This document shows, one piece after another, positions 18,177 to 25,554 of a stretch of DNA of 64,000 bases. Where the stretch lies: positions 1 through 64,000 of the forward strand of contig NZ_AOFT01000011.1 in assembly GCF_000348905.1 (NCBI RefSeq), written 5' to 3'. The notes under the pieces are model-generated. The model ran no database searches. It was given only the letters and a program-made list of their open reading frames with translations, and was not told where the DNA came from. The position numbers were made by a program, and so were the translations under genes. Position 1 is the stretch's first letter, and each line of letters starts with the position of its first letter. The stretch is from Bhargavaea cecembensis DSE10 (GTDB lineage Bacteria; Bacillota; Bacilli; Bacillales_A; Planococcaceae).

Positions 18177-18531
18177 CAAAAGCGGAGCGGGCCGATCAGC
18201 CCCGACAGGCATAAGACAGACGGTGTAGCGAGGCCTGCCTCGCGAAGCCGGCAGACTTATGACCCCGAGGGGCTGGCCCGCGCAGCTGGACGGAACAAAA
18301 GCGGAGGGCGGCTGTTAGAGGCGACAGGCACAAGACGGTCTTCGTCGCGAGGCCTGCCTTGCAGAGAAGAACGGCTTGTGATCCCGAGCCTCTGCCGCCC
18401 GCAGCTGGACGGAACAAAAGCGGAGCCGGCCGATCAGCCCCGACAGGCATAAGACAGACGGTGCAGCGAGGCCTGCCTCGCGAAGCCGGCAGACTTATGA
18501 CCCCGAGGGGCTGGCCCGCGCAACTGGTCGG
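18175..18531 (+). repeat. Three tandem 119-nt structured elements downstream of guaA
   Basis: Units are 18175-18293, 18294-18412 and 18413-18531, each exactly 119 nt and each starting AACAAAAGC; a broken fourth start follows at 18532. Each unit folds the same way. There is an outer 13-bp stem interrupted by a 4-nt bulge (GCGGGCC-bulge-AGCCCC with GGGGCTGGCCCGC in unit 1), an inner stem (CATAAG with CTTATG) and an apical hairpin (GCGAGG-CCTG-CCTCGC). Unit 2 differs in sequence but keeps the pairing: GGGCGGC-bulge-AGAGGC with GCCTCTGCCGCCC, and CACAAG with CTTGTG. Units 1 and 3 are nearly identical. No coding frame is supported here. Confidence 0.85.
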
Positions 18532-18574
18532 AACAAAAGCCTAGGGCGCTTAGTCCGTCTATAAGGAATAATCC

Positions 18575-18618
18575 AAAAACGAACATTACCCTGTTAATAA
18601 TGGGTAATGTTCGTTTTT
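18575..18618. promoter_or_regulatory. PurR operator (pair of PurBoxes) upstream of pbuG
   Basis: AAAAACGAACATT (18575-18587) and its exact inverse AATGTTCGTTTTT (18606-18618) are 18 nt apart. This fits the PurBox consensus AWWWCCGAACWWT in inverted pairs, with one mismatch per box. It lies just upstream of a good promoter. The symmetric segment could also act as a hairpin. Confidence 0.8.
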
Positions 18619-18621
18619 ATC

Positions 18622-18650
18622 TTGCGCTTCTATCATTATTCCGCTATACT
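18622..18650 (+). promoter_or_regulatory. Promoter of pbuG
   Basis: TTGCGC (18622-18627), a 17-nt spacer and TATACT (18645-18650), immediately after the PurBoxes and 26 bp before the riboswitch. Confidence 0.7.
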
Positions 18651-18675
18651 CTTCTTATCATCAAACATCATTTTA

Positions 18676-18749
18676 CCCGTCGTATAATACCGGAGATAGG
18701 GTCCGGAAGTTTCTACCGAGCCGCCGTAAATGGCTCGACTACGATCGGG
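18676..18749 (+). promoter_or_regulatory. Guanine riboswitch of pbuG
   Basis: P1 is CCCGTCGTA with TACGATCGGG, P2 is CCGG...CCGG with a GATAGG loop, and the J2/3 strand is GTTTCTACC. P3 is CGAGCC...GGCTCG with CCGTAAAT. The specificity base is C at 18739 (GACTACG), so the ligand is guanine or hypoxanthine. This gives pbuG two layers of control: PurR at initiation and the riboswitch at elongation. Confidence 0.95.
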
Positions 18750-18830
18750 GACGTGCTTATTTGCATTTTCTGCATTTGGCGCGTCCCCTTTCCGGTAGGG
18801 CATGCGACAGATTGTTGCATGCCCTTTTCC
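18747..18830 (+). terminator. Expression platform hairpins of the pbuG riboswitch
   Basis: Two hairpins follow the aptamer: GGGGACG (18747-18753) with CGTCCCC (18782-18788), and GGGCATGC (18798-18805) with GCATGCCC (18817-18824) followed by TTTT. The second has the form of an intrinsic terminator. The first shares its 5' arm with P1 of the aptamer. Confidence 0.75.
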
Positions 18831-18865
18831 TGTTTTCGGTAAGGCGGTCAAAATAGGAGGCACTC

Positions 18866-20206
18866 ATGAGAAAATATTTCAACTTCGATGAGCTCGGCAC
18901 GAACTATCGCCGCGAGATCATCGGCGGCCTGACGACGTTCCTGTCCATGGCCTATATCCTCGTCGTCAACCCGCTCACGCTGTCGCTCGAATCCGTACCG
19001 GATCTGCCGGCCGACATGCGGATGGATGCCGGCGCCGTATTTGTCGCAACCGCGCTCGCTGCGGCCATCGGTTCTCTTTTCATGGGGCTGATCGCCAAAT
19101 ATCCGATCGGCCTTGCACCGGGGATGGGGCTGAACGCGTTCTTCGCCTATACGGTCATTCTCACGTACGGCATTCCTTGGCAGACGGCGCTCACAGGCGT
19201 CCTGTTCTCAGGGGTCATTTTCATTGTCCTGTCACTGTCGGGACTCCGTGAAAAGATCATCAACGCCATTCCGTCTCAGCTGAAGTTCGCGGTCGGTGCC
19301 GGGATCGGGCTGTTCATCGCCTTCCTCGGTTTCCAGAATGCCGGCATCATCGCGAACAATGACGCCACGCTCACCGGTATCGGTGACCTGTCGCAGCCGG
19401 CGACGCTGCTCGCCATCTTTGGCCTGGTCCTGACAGTCGGCCTCATGGTGCTGAATGTGAAGGGCGCCATCTTCTTCGGAATGCTGATCACTGCGGTTGT
19501 CGGCATGATTTTCAAGGTTGTCCCGATCCCTGATGGTGTGATCGGCGCCATTCCTGACGTGAGCCCGACATTCGGTGCCGCGTTCCAGCCGCTTATGAAC
19601 GATCCGGCTTCGCTCATGACGATCCAGTTCCTCGTGGTCGTCCTGACGTTCCTGTTCGTCGACTTCTTCGATACGGCGGGAACTCTGATCGCCGTCGCGC
19701 AAAAAGCAGGGCTCATGAAGGGCGACAAGCTGCCTCGTGCCGGCAAGGCACTGCTCGCGGACTCCCTCGCCACAGTTACCGGCGCAATCTTCGGTACATC
19801 GACGACGACTTCCTATGTCGAGTCGACCGCAGGGGTTGCGGCGGGTGCCCGAACCGGTTTCGCGGCAGTTGTCACCGGAGTGCTGTTCCTGGTCTCCCTT
19901 CTGTTCTATCCGCTTTTGTCGGTCATCACATCAGCCGTCACGGCACCCGCACTCATCATCGTAGGTGTGCTGATGGTGTCGGCCCTCGGCCATATCGAGT
20001 GGAACCGGTTTGAGATCGCCGTCCCGGCGTTTCTCACGGTCATCATGATGCCGCTCGGCTACTCGATTGCAACGGGGATCGCTGTCGGGTTCATCTTCTA
20101 TCCGATCACGATGATCCTGGCGGGCCGACGCAAGGAGATCCATCCGATCATGTACGGCCTGTTCCTGATTTTTGTTGCGTATTTCGTGTTTGTGCAGGGT
20201 AGATGA
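18866..20206 (+). CDS. pbuG: Guanine/hypoxanthine permease (NCS2, AzgA-like)
   Basis: 446 residues with about 12 to 14 membrane helices; imports hypoxanthine and guanine by proton symport. Family hallmarks are NYRREIIGGLTTFLSMAYILVVNP at 13-36, GMGLNAFFAYTV near 90, FDTAGTLIAVA near 270 and GTSTTTSYVESTAGVAAGARTG near 310. The start ATG follows AGGAGG. Position after guaA, the PurBoxes and the guanine riboswitch support pbuG rather than the paralogue pbuO. Confidence 0.93.
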   Translation: MRKYFNFDELGTNYRREIIGGLTTFLSMAYILVVNPLTLSLESVPDLPADMRMDAGAVFVATALAAAIGSLFMGLIAKYPIGLAPGMGLNAFFAYTVILTYGIPWQTALTGVLFSGVIFIVLSLSGLREKIINAIPSQLKFAVGAGIGLFIAFLGFQNAGIIANNDATLTGIGDLSQPATLLAIFGLVLTVGLMVLNVKGAIFFGMLITAVVGMIFKVVPIPDGVIGAIPDVSPTFGAAFQPLMNDPASLMTIQFLVVVLTFLFVDFFDTAGTLIAVAQKAGLMKGDKLPRAGKALLADSLATVTGAIFGTSTTTSYVESTAGVAAGARTGFAAVVTGVLFLVSLLFYPLLSVITSAVTAPALIIVGVLMVSALGHIEWNRFEIAVPAFLTVIMMPLGYSIATGIAVGFIFYPITMILAGRRKEIHPIMYGLFLIFVAYFVFVQGR

Positions 20207-20214
20207 AGAATAAG

Positions 20215-20250
20215 CCGCTCACCCGCCAGCCGGCGGGGAGCGGTTTTTTA
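20215..20250 (+). terminator. Terminator after pbuG
   Basis: CCGCTCACCCGCC pairs imperfectly with GGCGGGGAGCGG (to 20243), followed by six T. Confidence 0.88.
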
Positions 20251-20328
20251 ATCCGTGCTCTTGTCCGTGACGGACAGTTCCGATAAGATGAGTGGGCATC
20301 CGCACAGAGCGAGAAAGGATGATTCAAT

Positions 20329-20856
20329 ATGACAATGGTACTGATCATCTTTGCGATCAACGTCGTTTATGTAACGTTTTATACGATTCGGCTCATACTG
20401 ACCATGAAGGGATACCGCTATGCCGCGGCCGGGCTCAGTGTGATTGAGATGATCATCTATGTGGTCGGTCTCGGACTGGTTCTCGATAACCTGAATGAAA
20501 TACAGAATCTGATCGCCTACGCGCTGGGCTTCGGGCTCGGTGTGATCATCGGCTCCATCATTGAGGAAAAGCTGGCTCTCGGCTATGTGATGGTCAATGT
20601 TATCACAGAAGATATCGAGCGCAAGATGGTCCGGGTCATCCGGGAAAACGGATATGGCATCACCGACTGGGAAGCGAACGGCCGTGACGGAGCGCGCCAC
20701 GCGATGCAGATCCTGACACCGAAACGCTATGAACTGAAGCTGTACATGCTGATCAAGGAACTGGACCCGAAGGCATTCGTCATCACCTACGAGGCCCGCA
20801 ACATCCACGGCGGCTTCTGGGTGAAGCAGGTCAAGAAAGGGAAGCTGTTCAAATGA
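20329..20856 (+). CDS. yebE: DUF2179/DUF5698 membrane protein (YebE-like)
   Basis: 175 residues. Three N-terminal membrane helices (about 3-22, 38-55, 62-82) precede a cytoplasmic DUF2179 domain (about 95-175) containing [17 protein letters not shown]. The function is not known. The gene overlaps yebG by four bases and occupies the same place as B. subtilis yebE between pbuG and purE. RBS is GAAAGGATG. Confidence 0.85.
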   Translation: MTMVLIIFAINVVYVTFYTIRLILTMKGYRYAAAGLSVIEMIIYVVGLGLVLDNLNEIQNLIAYALGFGLGVIIGSIIEEKLALGYVMVNVITEDIERKMVRVIRENGYGITDWEANGRDGARHAMQILTPKRYELKLYMLIKELDPKAFVITYEARNIHGGFWVKQVKKGKLFK

Positions 20857-21044
20857 GCAAAAAGACGGTCTGGTTTGAAGTGCAGGAAGGCGAGACGATC
20901 GAACAATGCCTTGAACGCATGCAAAGGGAAGGCTATATGGCCGCCGGCCGCAAGGAAGAGCCGGTCTTCGAGGAGCGCAACGGAGAACCCGTACCCATCC
21001 GTCAGCGCATCCGCTTCAAGGGCGTCAGGATGGAAGAATCATAA
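20853..21044 (+). CDS. yebG: Small NETI-motif protein (YebG-like)
   Basis: 63 residues, soluble and charged. The segment [28 protein letters not shown] corresponds to the conserved NETI-type motif with its variable linker and ends in a basic beta strand ([12 protein letters not shown]). The function is unknown. It is translationally coupled to yebE. Confidence 0.82.
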   Translation: MSKKTVWFEVQEGETIEQCLERMQREGYMAAGRKEEPVFEERNGEPVPIRQRIRFKGVRMEES

Positions 21045-21048
21045 GCAG

Positions 21049-21076
21049 AATCCCGGTGCTTCGGCACCGGGATTTT
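21049..21076 (+). terminator. Terminator after yebG
   Basis: AATCCCGGTGC, TTCG loop, GCACCGGGATT, then TTAA. A compact tetraloop hairpin. Confidence 0.85.
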
Positions 21077-21130
21077 AAATGCTTAGAAAATCCTGTAAGA
21101 ACGATAGCGCTTTCAGACAAAGTAACGAAT

Positions 21131-21175
21131 AAATACGAACGATATATGACATTGTAAAATTAATTGTTCGGTTAT
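21131..21175. promoter_or_regulatory. PurR operator (PurBox pair) upstream of purE
   Basis: AAATACGAACGAT (21131-21143) is a PurBox with two mismatches. ATTGTTCGGTTAT (21163-21175) is on the other strand a perfect match to AWWWCCGAACWWT. The two are inverted and 19 nt apart, next to the purE promoter. Confidence 0.82.
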
Positions 21176-21179
21176 TGCG

Positions 21180-21208
21180 TTGACTTCAACAAAATCCGCT
21201 GTTAAAAT
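21180..21208 (+). promoter_or_regulatory. Promoter of the purine operon
   Basis: TTGACT (21180-21185), a 17-nt spacer and TAAAAT (21203-21208), directly after the PurBoxes. Confidence 0.8.
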
Positions 21209-21224
21209 AAACACGTTAAGAACA

Positions 21225-21296
21225 TTCCCCATATATCCCGAGGAATCGGCCTCGGAGTTTCTACCCCGGCACCGGAATGCCGGGACTATGAGGGAA
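21225..21296 (+). promoter_or_regulatory. Guanine riboswitch of the purine operon
   Basis: P1 is TTCCCCATA with TATGAGGGAA, P2 is CCGAGG...CCTCGG, the J2/3 strand is GTTTCTACC, and P3 is CCCGGC...GCCGGG. The specificity base is C at 21286 (GACTATG), for guanine or hypoxanthine. The L3 loop reads ACCGGAAT, one base shorter than the usual ACCGTAAAT, which may alter the L2-L3 contact. Confidence 0.92.
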
Positions 21297-21380
21297 AGCG
21301 GATTACAGGACTCGGAACGGAAGGTGTGACATGCATGGAGACCATCATGACGCAACCGTCTTATCTGAACATGTTCAGGT

Positions 21381-21441
21381 CCCGGATCGACTGCTTTCCT
21401 CCTATTGAATAGGAAGCAGTCTGTTCGGGGCTTTTATTTTT
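21381..21441 (+). terminator. Terminator of the purine operon riboswitch
   Basis: GACTGCTT and CCT pair across an ATTGAAT loop with AGGAAGCAGTC. The stem is extended by CCC with GGG, followed by CTTTTATTTTT. It lies 85 nt after the aptamer, so the linker must hold the antiterminator. Confidence 0.8.
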
Positions 21442-21471
21442 GGCGGCAAACAGCCGGAAGGAGCGATTGCA

Positions 21472-21960
21472 ATGGACGTGAAAGTGGGCGTCATCATGGG
21501 AAGCAAAAGCGACTGGGAGACGATGAAAAAGGCATGTGACATCCTGGACGAACTGGAAGTCGGCTACGAGAAGCGGGTCGTTTCCGCGCACCGTACGCCG
21601 GATGAAATGTTCTCTTATGCCGAACAGGCACAGGAGCGGGGCATCGGTGTGATCATCGCCGGCGCGGGGGGTGCCGCCCACCTGCCGGGAATGGTCGCGG
21701 CGAAAACACTCGTGCCGGTCATCGGGGTGCCCGTCAAGTCGCGGGCGCTGAGCGGCATGGACTCGCTCCTGTCGATCGTCCAGATGCCGGGCGGCGTCCC
21801 GGTCGCGACGATGGCGATCGGCGACTCCGGCGCAACGAACGCCGGCCTGTTTGCGGCACAGATGCTCGCGGTGCATGACGAAGCGCTACGCGGGCGTATT
21901 GAAGACCGGCGCAGCCGGCTTGCACAGCAATCCATAGAAAGCACAGGTGATCTCGTATGA
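21472..21960 (+). CDS. purE: N5-carboxyaminoimidazole ribonucleotide mutase
   Basis: Rearranges N5-CAIR to CAIR (purine step 6, second half). 162 residues, class I Pur[13 protein letters not shown] at 8-19 is the phosphate loop, SAHRTP near 40-45 and [14 protein letters not shown] near 65-78 line the active site. RBS is GGAAGGAG. First gene of the operon; its stop overlaps the purK start. Confidence 0.96.
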   Translation: MDVKVGVIMGSKSDWETMKKACDILDELEVGYEKRVVSAHRTPDEMFSYAEQAQERGIGVIIAGAGGAAHLPGMVAAKTLVPVIGVPVKSRALSGMDSLLSIVQMPGGVPVATMAIGDSGATNAGLFAAQMLAVHDEALRGRIEDRRSRLAQQSIESTGDLV

Positions 21961-23075
21961 CGACGATTCTTCCCGGACAGACGATCGGCATCATCGGCGG
22001 CGGGCAGCTTGGCCGGATGATGGCCCTTTCCGCCAAGGAGGCGGGCTTCCGCATCGCGGTGCTCGACCCGGCAGAAGATTCTCCGACAGGCCAGGTGGCC
22101 GACGTGAAAATCATCGCGCCGTATGACGACGAGGAAGCGCTCAACCGCCTGGCGGAAGTGAGCGACGTCATCACCTTTGAATTTGAGAATATCGATTACG
22201 AAGGGCTCAAGCGGCTGACCGAAAAAGCTTACGTGCCGCAGGGTGCGGAAATCATCCGCATCACCCAGGACCGCATCGCGGAAAAAGCGGCAATCCGGGA
22301 CGCGGGGGCACCGGTCGCGCCGTATGTGGAAGCACAGACTTTCGCGGAGCTGCAGGAACGCATCGGGGAGGTCGGCTTCCCTTGTGTCGTCAAGACAGCC
22401 CGCGGCGGTTATGACGGCAAGGGGCAGGTTATCCTGAAAGAAGAGTCCGAACTTGCCGGGGCGGAAGAACTGTTCGCCCATTCCGCATGCGTGGCTGAGA
22501 AGTTCATTCCGTTCCAGATGGAGATTTCGGTCATCATCCAGCGTGGCACGAACGGCGAATCCCGCTGCCTGCCGGTACAGGAGAACATCCACAAAAACCA
22601 TATCCTGCACGAGACGATTGTTCCGGCAAGGGTTTCGGATGCCACGGCGGAGGCCGCCATTACAGCGGCCGGGCAGATCGCCGATCATCTGGACCTGATT
22701 GGGACACTGGCTGTTGAAATGTTCGTCCTCGAAGACGGCAGCATCCTCATCAATGAACTCGCACCGCGGCCGCACAACTCGGGCCACTACTCGATCGAGG
22801 CGTGCACGATTTCCCAGTTTGGCCAGCACATCCGTGCCATCTGCGGCTGGCCGCTCCGCACGCCGGAACTTCACCGCCCGGCGGTGATGGTGAACCTGCT
22901 CGGCCAGCACGTCGCGCCGGTCCTCGATGCGATCCCGGTCCAGCCGGACTGGTCCATCCACCTTTACGGCAAGGCCGAAGCCAAGCACAACCGAAAAATG
23001 GGCCATGTAACCATTCTTGCAGAAGATAATGAAGACACACTCCGCCGGATCGAAGAAAGCGGCATCTGGCGCTAA
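21957..23075 (+). CDS. purK: N5-carboxyaminoimidazole ribonucleotide synthase
   Basis: Makes N5-CAIR from AIR, bicarbonate and ATP. 372 residues, ATP-grasp. [21 protein letters not shown] at 11-31, [14 protein letters not shown] near 145 (ATP clamp) and [14 protein letters not shown] near 263. ATGA overlap with purE indicates translational coupling. Confidence 0.96.
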   Translation: MTTILPGQTIGIIGGGQLGRMMALSAKEAGFRIAVLDPAEDSPTGQVADVKIIAPYDDEEALNRLAEVSDVITFEFENIDYEGLKRLTEKAYVPQGAEIIRITQDRIAEKAAIRDAGAPVAPYVEAQTFAELQERIGEVGFPCVVKTARGGYDGKGQVILKEESELAGAEELFAHSACVAEKFIPFQMEISVIIQRGTNGESRCLPVQENIHKNHILHETIVPARVSDATAEAAITAAGQIADHLDLIGTLAVEMFVLEDGSILINELAPRPHNSGHYSIEACTISQFGQHIRAICGWPLRTPELHRPAVMVNLLGQHVAPVLDAIPVQPDWSIHLYGKAEAKHNRKMGHVTILAEDNEDTLRRIEESGIWR

Positions 23076-23091
23076 TGGAGGCTAAACCTGA

Positions 23092-24390
23092 ATGATCGAA
23101 CGCTATACACGCCCCGAAATGGGCAATGTCTGGACAGAAGAAAACAAATACAAAGCGTGGCTGGAAGTCGAGATCCTCGCCTGTGAGGCATGGGCTGAGC
23201 TCGGCGACATCCCGAAGGAAGACGTGAAGAAGCTGCGCGAGAACGCGTCGTTCGACGTGGCACGCATTGAAGAGATCGAGAATGAGACCCGCCACGACGT
23301 GGTCGCCTTTACCCGCGCGGTGTCCGAAACGCTCGGGGAAGAACGCAAATGGGTCCACTACGGGCTGACGTCGACCGATGTCGTCGACACGGCGCTCTCG
23401 TACCGCATCAAGCAGGCAAACGATATCATCCGGAAGGACCTGCACAACTTCATCGACATCCTCGCCGCCAAGGCGAAAGAGCATAAATACACGGTCATGA
23501 TGGGCCGCACGCACGGCGTGCACGCGGAGCCGACGACATTCGGCCTGAAGATGGCCCTCTGGTACGAAGAAATGAAACGGAACCTCGAGCGCTTTGAAGC
23601 AGCGGCATCCGTGATCGAGACAGGCAAGATGTCCGGTGCGGTCGGCACGTTTGCCAACATCCCGCCTTTCGTCGAGGAATATGTATGCGAGCACCTCGGA
23701 CTCGCAGCCGCACCGGTCTCCACACAGACCCTGCAGCGTGACCGCCATGCACAATACATCTCGACACTCGCGCTGATTGCGACTTCGATCGAAAAGTTCG
23801 CCGTTGAAATCCGCGGACTCCAGAAGTCGGAGACGCGCGAAGTCGAGGAATTCTTCGCAAAGGGCCAAAAAGGATCTTCAGCGATGCCGCACAAGCGCAA
23901 CCCGATCGGCTCCGAGAACATGACCGGCCTGTCCCGCCTGATGCGCGGCTACATGGTCACCGCCTATGAGAACGTCGCCCTCTGGCACGAGCGGGACATC
24001 TCGCACTCCAGCGCCGAACGCGTCATCATTCCCGATGCCACGATCACGCTGAACTACATGCTGAACCGATTCGGCAACATCGTGAAGAACCTCACCGTCT
24101 TCCCGGAAAACATGAAGCGCAACATGGACCGCACGCTCGGGCTCATCTATTCCCAGCGCGTCCTCCTGTCGCTCATCGACAAAGGCATGGCGCGCGAAGC
24201 GGCCTACGACACCGTCCAGCCGCTCGCGATGCAGGCCTGGGAAGAACAAGTCCCGTTCCGCGGACTCGTCGACTCCGACCCGGTCATCTCCGAAAAGCTG
24301 ACCAAAGAAGAACTCGACGACGCCTTCGACTACAACCACCACCTCCAGCGCATCGACGACATCTTCGAACGCTGCGGACTGAATGACTGA
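23092..24390 (+). CDS. purB: Adenylosuccinate lyase
   Basis: Cleaves SAICAR to AICAR and adenylosuccinate to AMP. 432 residues. Fumarase/aspartase superfamily signature [20 protein letters not shown] near 262-281, with [11 protein letters not shown] near 90 and [15 protein letters not shown] near 138-152. RBS is ATGGAGG. It is followed by a repeat element instead of purC. Confidence 0.97.
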   Translation: MIERYTRPEMGNVWTEENKYKAWLEVEILACEAWAELGDIPKEDVKKLRENASFDVARIEEIENETRHDVVAFTRAVSETLGEERKWVHYGLTSTDVVDTALSYRIKQANDIIRKDLHNFIDILAAKAKEHKYTVMMGRTHGVHAEPTTFGLKMALWYEEMKRNLERFEAAASVIETGKMSGAVGTFANIPPFVEEYVCEHLGLAAAPVSTQTLQRDRHAQYISTLALIATSIEKFAVEIRGLQKSETREVEEFFAKGQKGSSAMPHKRNPIGSENMTGLSRLMRGYMVTAYENVALWHERDISHSSAERVIIPDATITLNYMLNRFGNIVKNLTVFPENMKRNMDRTLGLIYSQRVLLSLIDKGMAREAAYDTVQPLAMQAWEEQVPFRGLVDSDPVISEKLTKEELDDAFDYNHHLQRIDDIFERCGLND

Positions 24391-24421
24391 TTTTGACGAC
24401 AGGTAGGTAATTGACCTGATT

Positions 24422-24550
24422 CCATGGTCGATCGAAGTGAAGGGCCCGAAGACTCCTGCGGGAAAAGCGGGCCAGGCGAGACTGCGAAGGGCACAGCCCT
24501 GAGCGGCTCGCGGACCGCCCGCGGAAAGCGCAGGGCCCGGAACGAAGATA
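24422..24550 (+). repeat. GC-rich interspersed repeat, copy 2, in the place of purC
   Basis: It shares ordered blocks with 8761-8935: GAAGTGAAGGGCCCGAAGAC, then CCTGCGGGAAAAGCG, a GC-rich middle, then CCCGCGGAAAGCGCAGGGCCC. The ends can pair (GGGCCC at both), so it is a long imperfect palindrome. The purB-purS gap is 226 bp, and nothing else in it looks like a gene; purC, which sits here in B. subtilis, is absent. Confidence 0.7.
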
Positions 24551-24616
24551 GCTCTCTCCATGTGCAATTTTGAATTGAATTCAACCACACACTCACCAAT
24601 TGGGAGGCCAACCAAA

Positions 24617-24871
24617 ATGAAAAAAGCAAATGTGTACGTGACGCTCCGTGAAAGTGTAATCGATCCTCAGGGGACTGCAGCCATCAACGTCCTCCATGCC
24701 AAAGGCCATGACAACGTCAAAGATGTCCGCATCGGCAAGTACATCGAACTGACCATCGACGACACGGGGCAAGATCTCGACACGGCCGTCAGGGAAATGT
24801 GTGAAAAGCTCTTCGTGAACACCAACGTCGAAGACTACCGATACGAAGTGCTGGAGGTTGAAGAGGCATGA
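24617..24871 (+). CDS. purS: Phosphoribosylformylglycinamidine synthase subunit PurS
   Basis: Small structural subunit that joins PurQ and PurL into FGAM synthase. 84 residues: [20 protein letters not shown] at the start, [12 protein letters not shown] in the middle, [14 protein letters not shown] at the end, all typical of PurS. The start is ATG 24617 with GGGAGG upstream; the in-frame ATG at 24560 lies next to the repeat and lacks a binding site. It overlaps purQ by four bases. Confidence 0.95.
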   Translation: MKKANVYVTLRESVIDPQGTAAINVLHAKGHDNVKDVRIGKYIELTIDDTGQDLDTAVREMCEKLFVNTNVEDYRYEVLEVEEA

Positions 24872-25554
24872 AATTCGCCGTCATCCAATTTCCGGGAGCC
24901 AGCTGTGACCTCGACCTATACCATGCCGTAACCGATGTCCTTGGAGAAAAAGCGGAATACGTCCCTCACCATGAAACGGACCTGTCCGCCTACGATGCCA
25001 TCCTCCTGCCGGGCGGTGCATCCTACGGCGACGCCGTACGAGCGGGGGCCCTTGCGCGCACAGCGCCTGTCATGGAAGGAATCATCGGCGCGGCTAAAGA
25101 CGGAAAGCCCGTCCTCGGCGTGGGCAACGGATTCCAAGTCCTGACGGAAGCAGGCCTGCTGCCGGGTGCATTCCTCAAAAACCGTGACCAGAAGTTCATC
25201 TGCCGCACCGTCAAGATCCAGGTCGTGAACAACCGCACGATGTTCACAAATGAATACACCGAGGGCGAGGATCTCGAGATCCCGATCGCCCACGGAGAAG
25301 GCAACTTCTACTGTGACGAAGAGACCTACAGCCGGCTGAAGGAAAACAACCAGATTGTCTTCGTCTACTCGGACGGCAATCCGAACGGATCCGTGGGAGA
25401 CATCGCGGGGCTCGTCAGCGAAAAGGGCAATGTCCTCGGGATGATGCCCCATCCGGAGCGGGCAGCAGAATCGATCCTGGGCTCCGAAGACGGACTGAAC
25501 GTATTCAAATCGATCGTGAAAGAGTGGAGGGAATCCCATGCAAACCAAGCTTGA
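24868..25554 (+). CDS. purQ: FGAM synthase glutaminase subunit PurQ, catalytic cysteine replaced by glycine
   Basis: The family hydrolyses glutamine and passes ammonia to PurL. 228 residues, full length, aligned end to end with Bacillus PurQ. The nucleophile elbow normally reads GVCNGFQ; here it is GVGNGFQ, with GGC at 25123-25125 encoding residue 86. The His and Glu of the triad are kept (MMPHPERA near 193). The usual GGFSYGDYLRCG near the oxyanion hole reads [12 protein letters not shown]. As written the protein should have little or no glutaminase activity, though it could still scaffold the complex and let PurL use free ammonia. A single-base sequence error (TGC to GGC) is the main alternative. 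Confidence 0.93.
   Translation: MKFAVIQFPGASCDLDLYHAVTDVLGEKAEYVPHHETDLSAYDAILLPGGASYGDAVRAGALARTAPVMEGIIGAAKDGKPVLGVGNGFQVLTEAGLLPGAFLKNRDQKFICRTVKIQVVNNRTMFTNEYTEGEDLEIPIAHGEGNFYCDEETYSRLKENNQIVFVYSDGNPNGSVGDIAGLVSEKGNVLGMMPHPERAAESILGSEDGLNVFKSIVKEWRESHANQA

Noticed and set aside
18196-18450. Small ORF 'MPVGADRPAPLL' on the minus strand within the 119-nt repeats
   Set aside because: The frame exists because of the repeat sequence itself; the same peptide start appears in repeat copies and there is no ribosome binding site.
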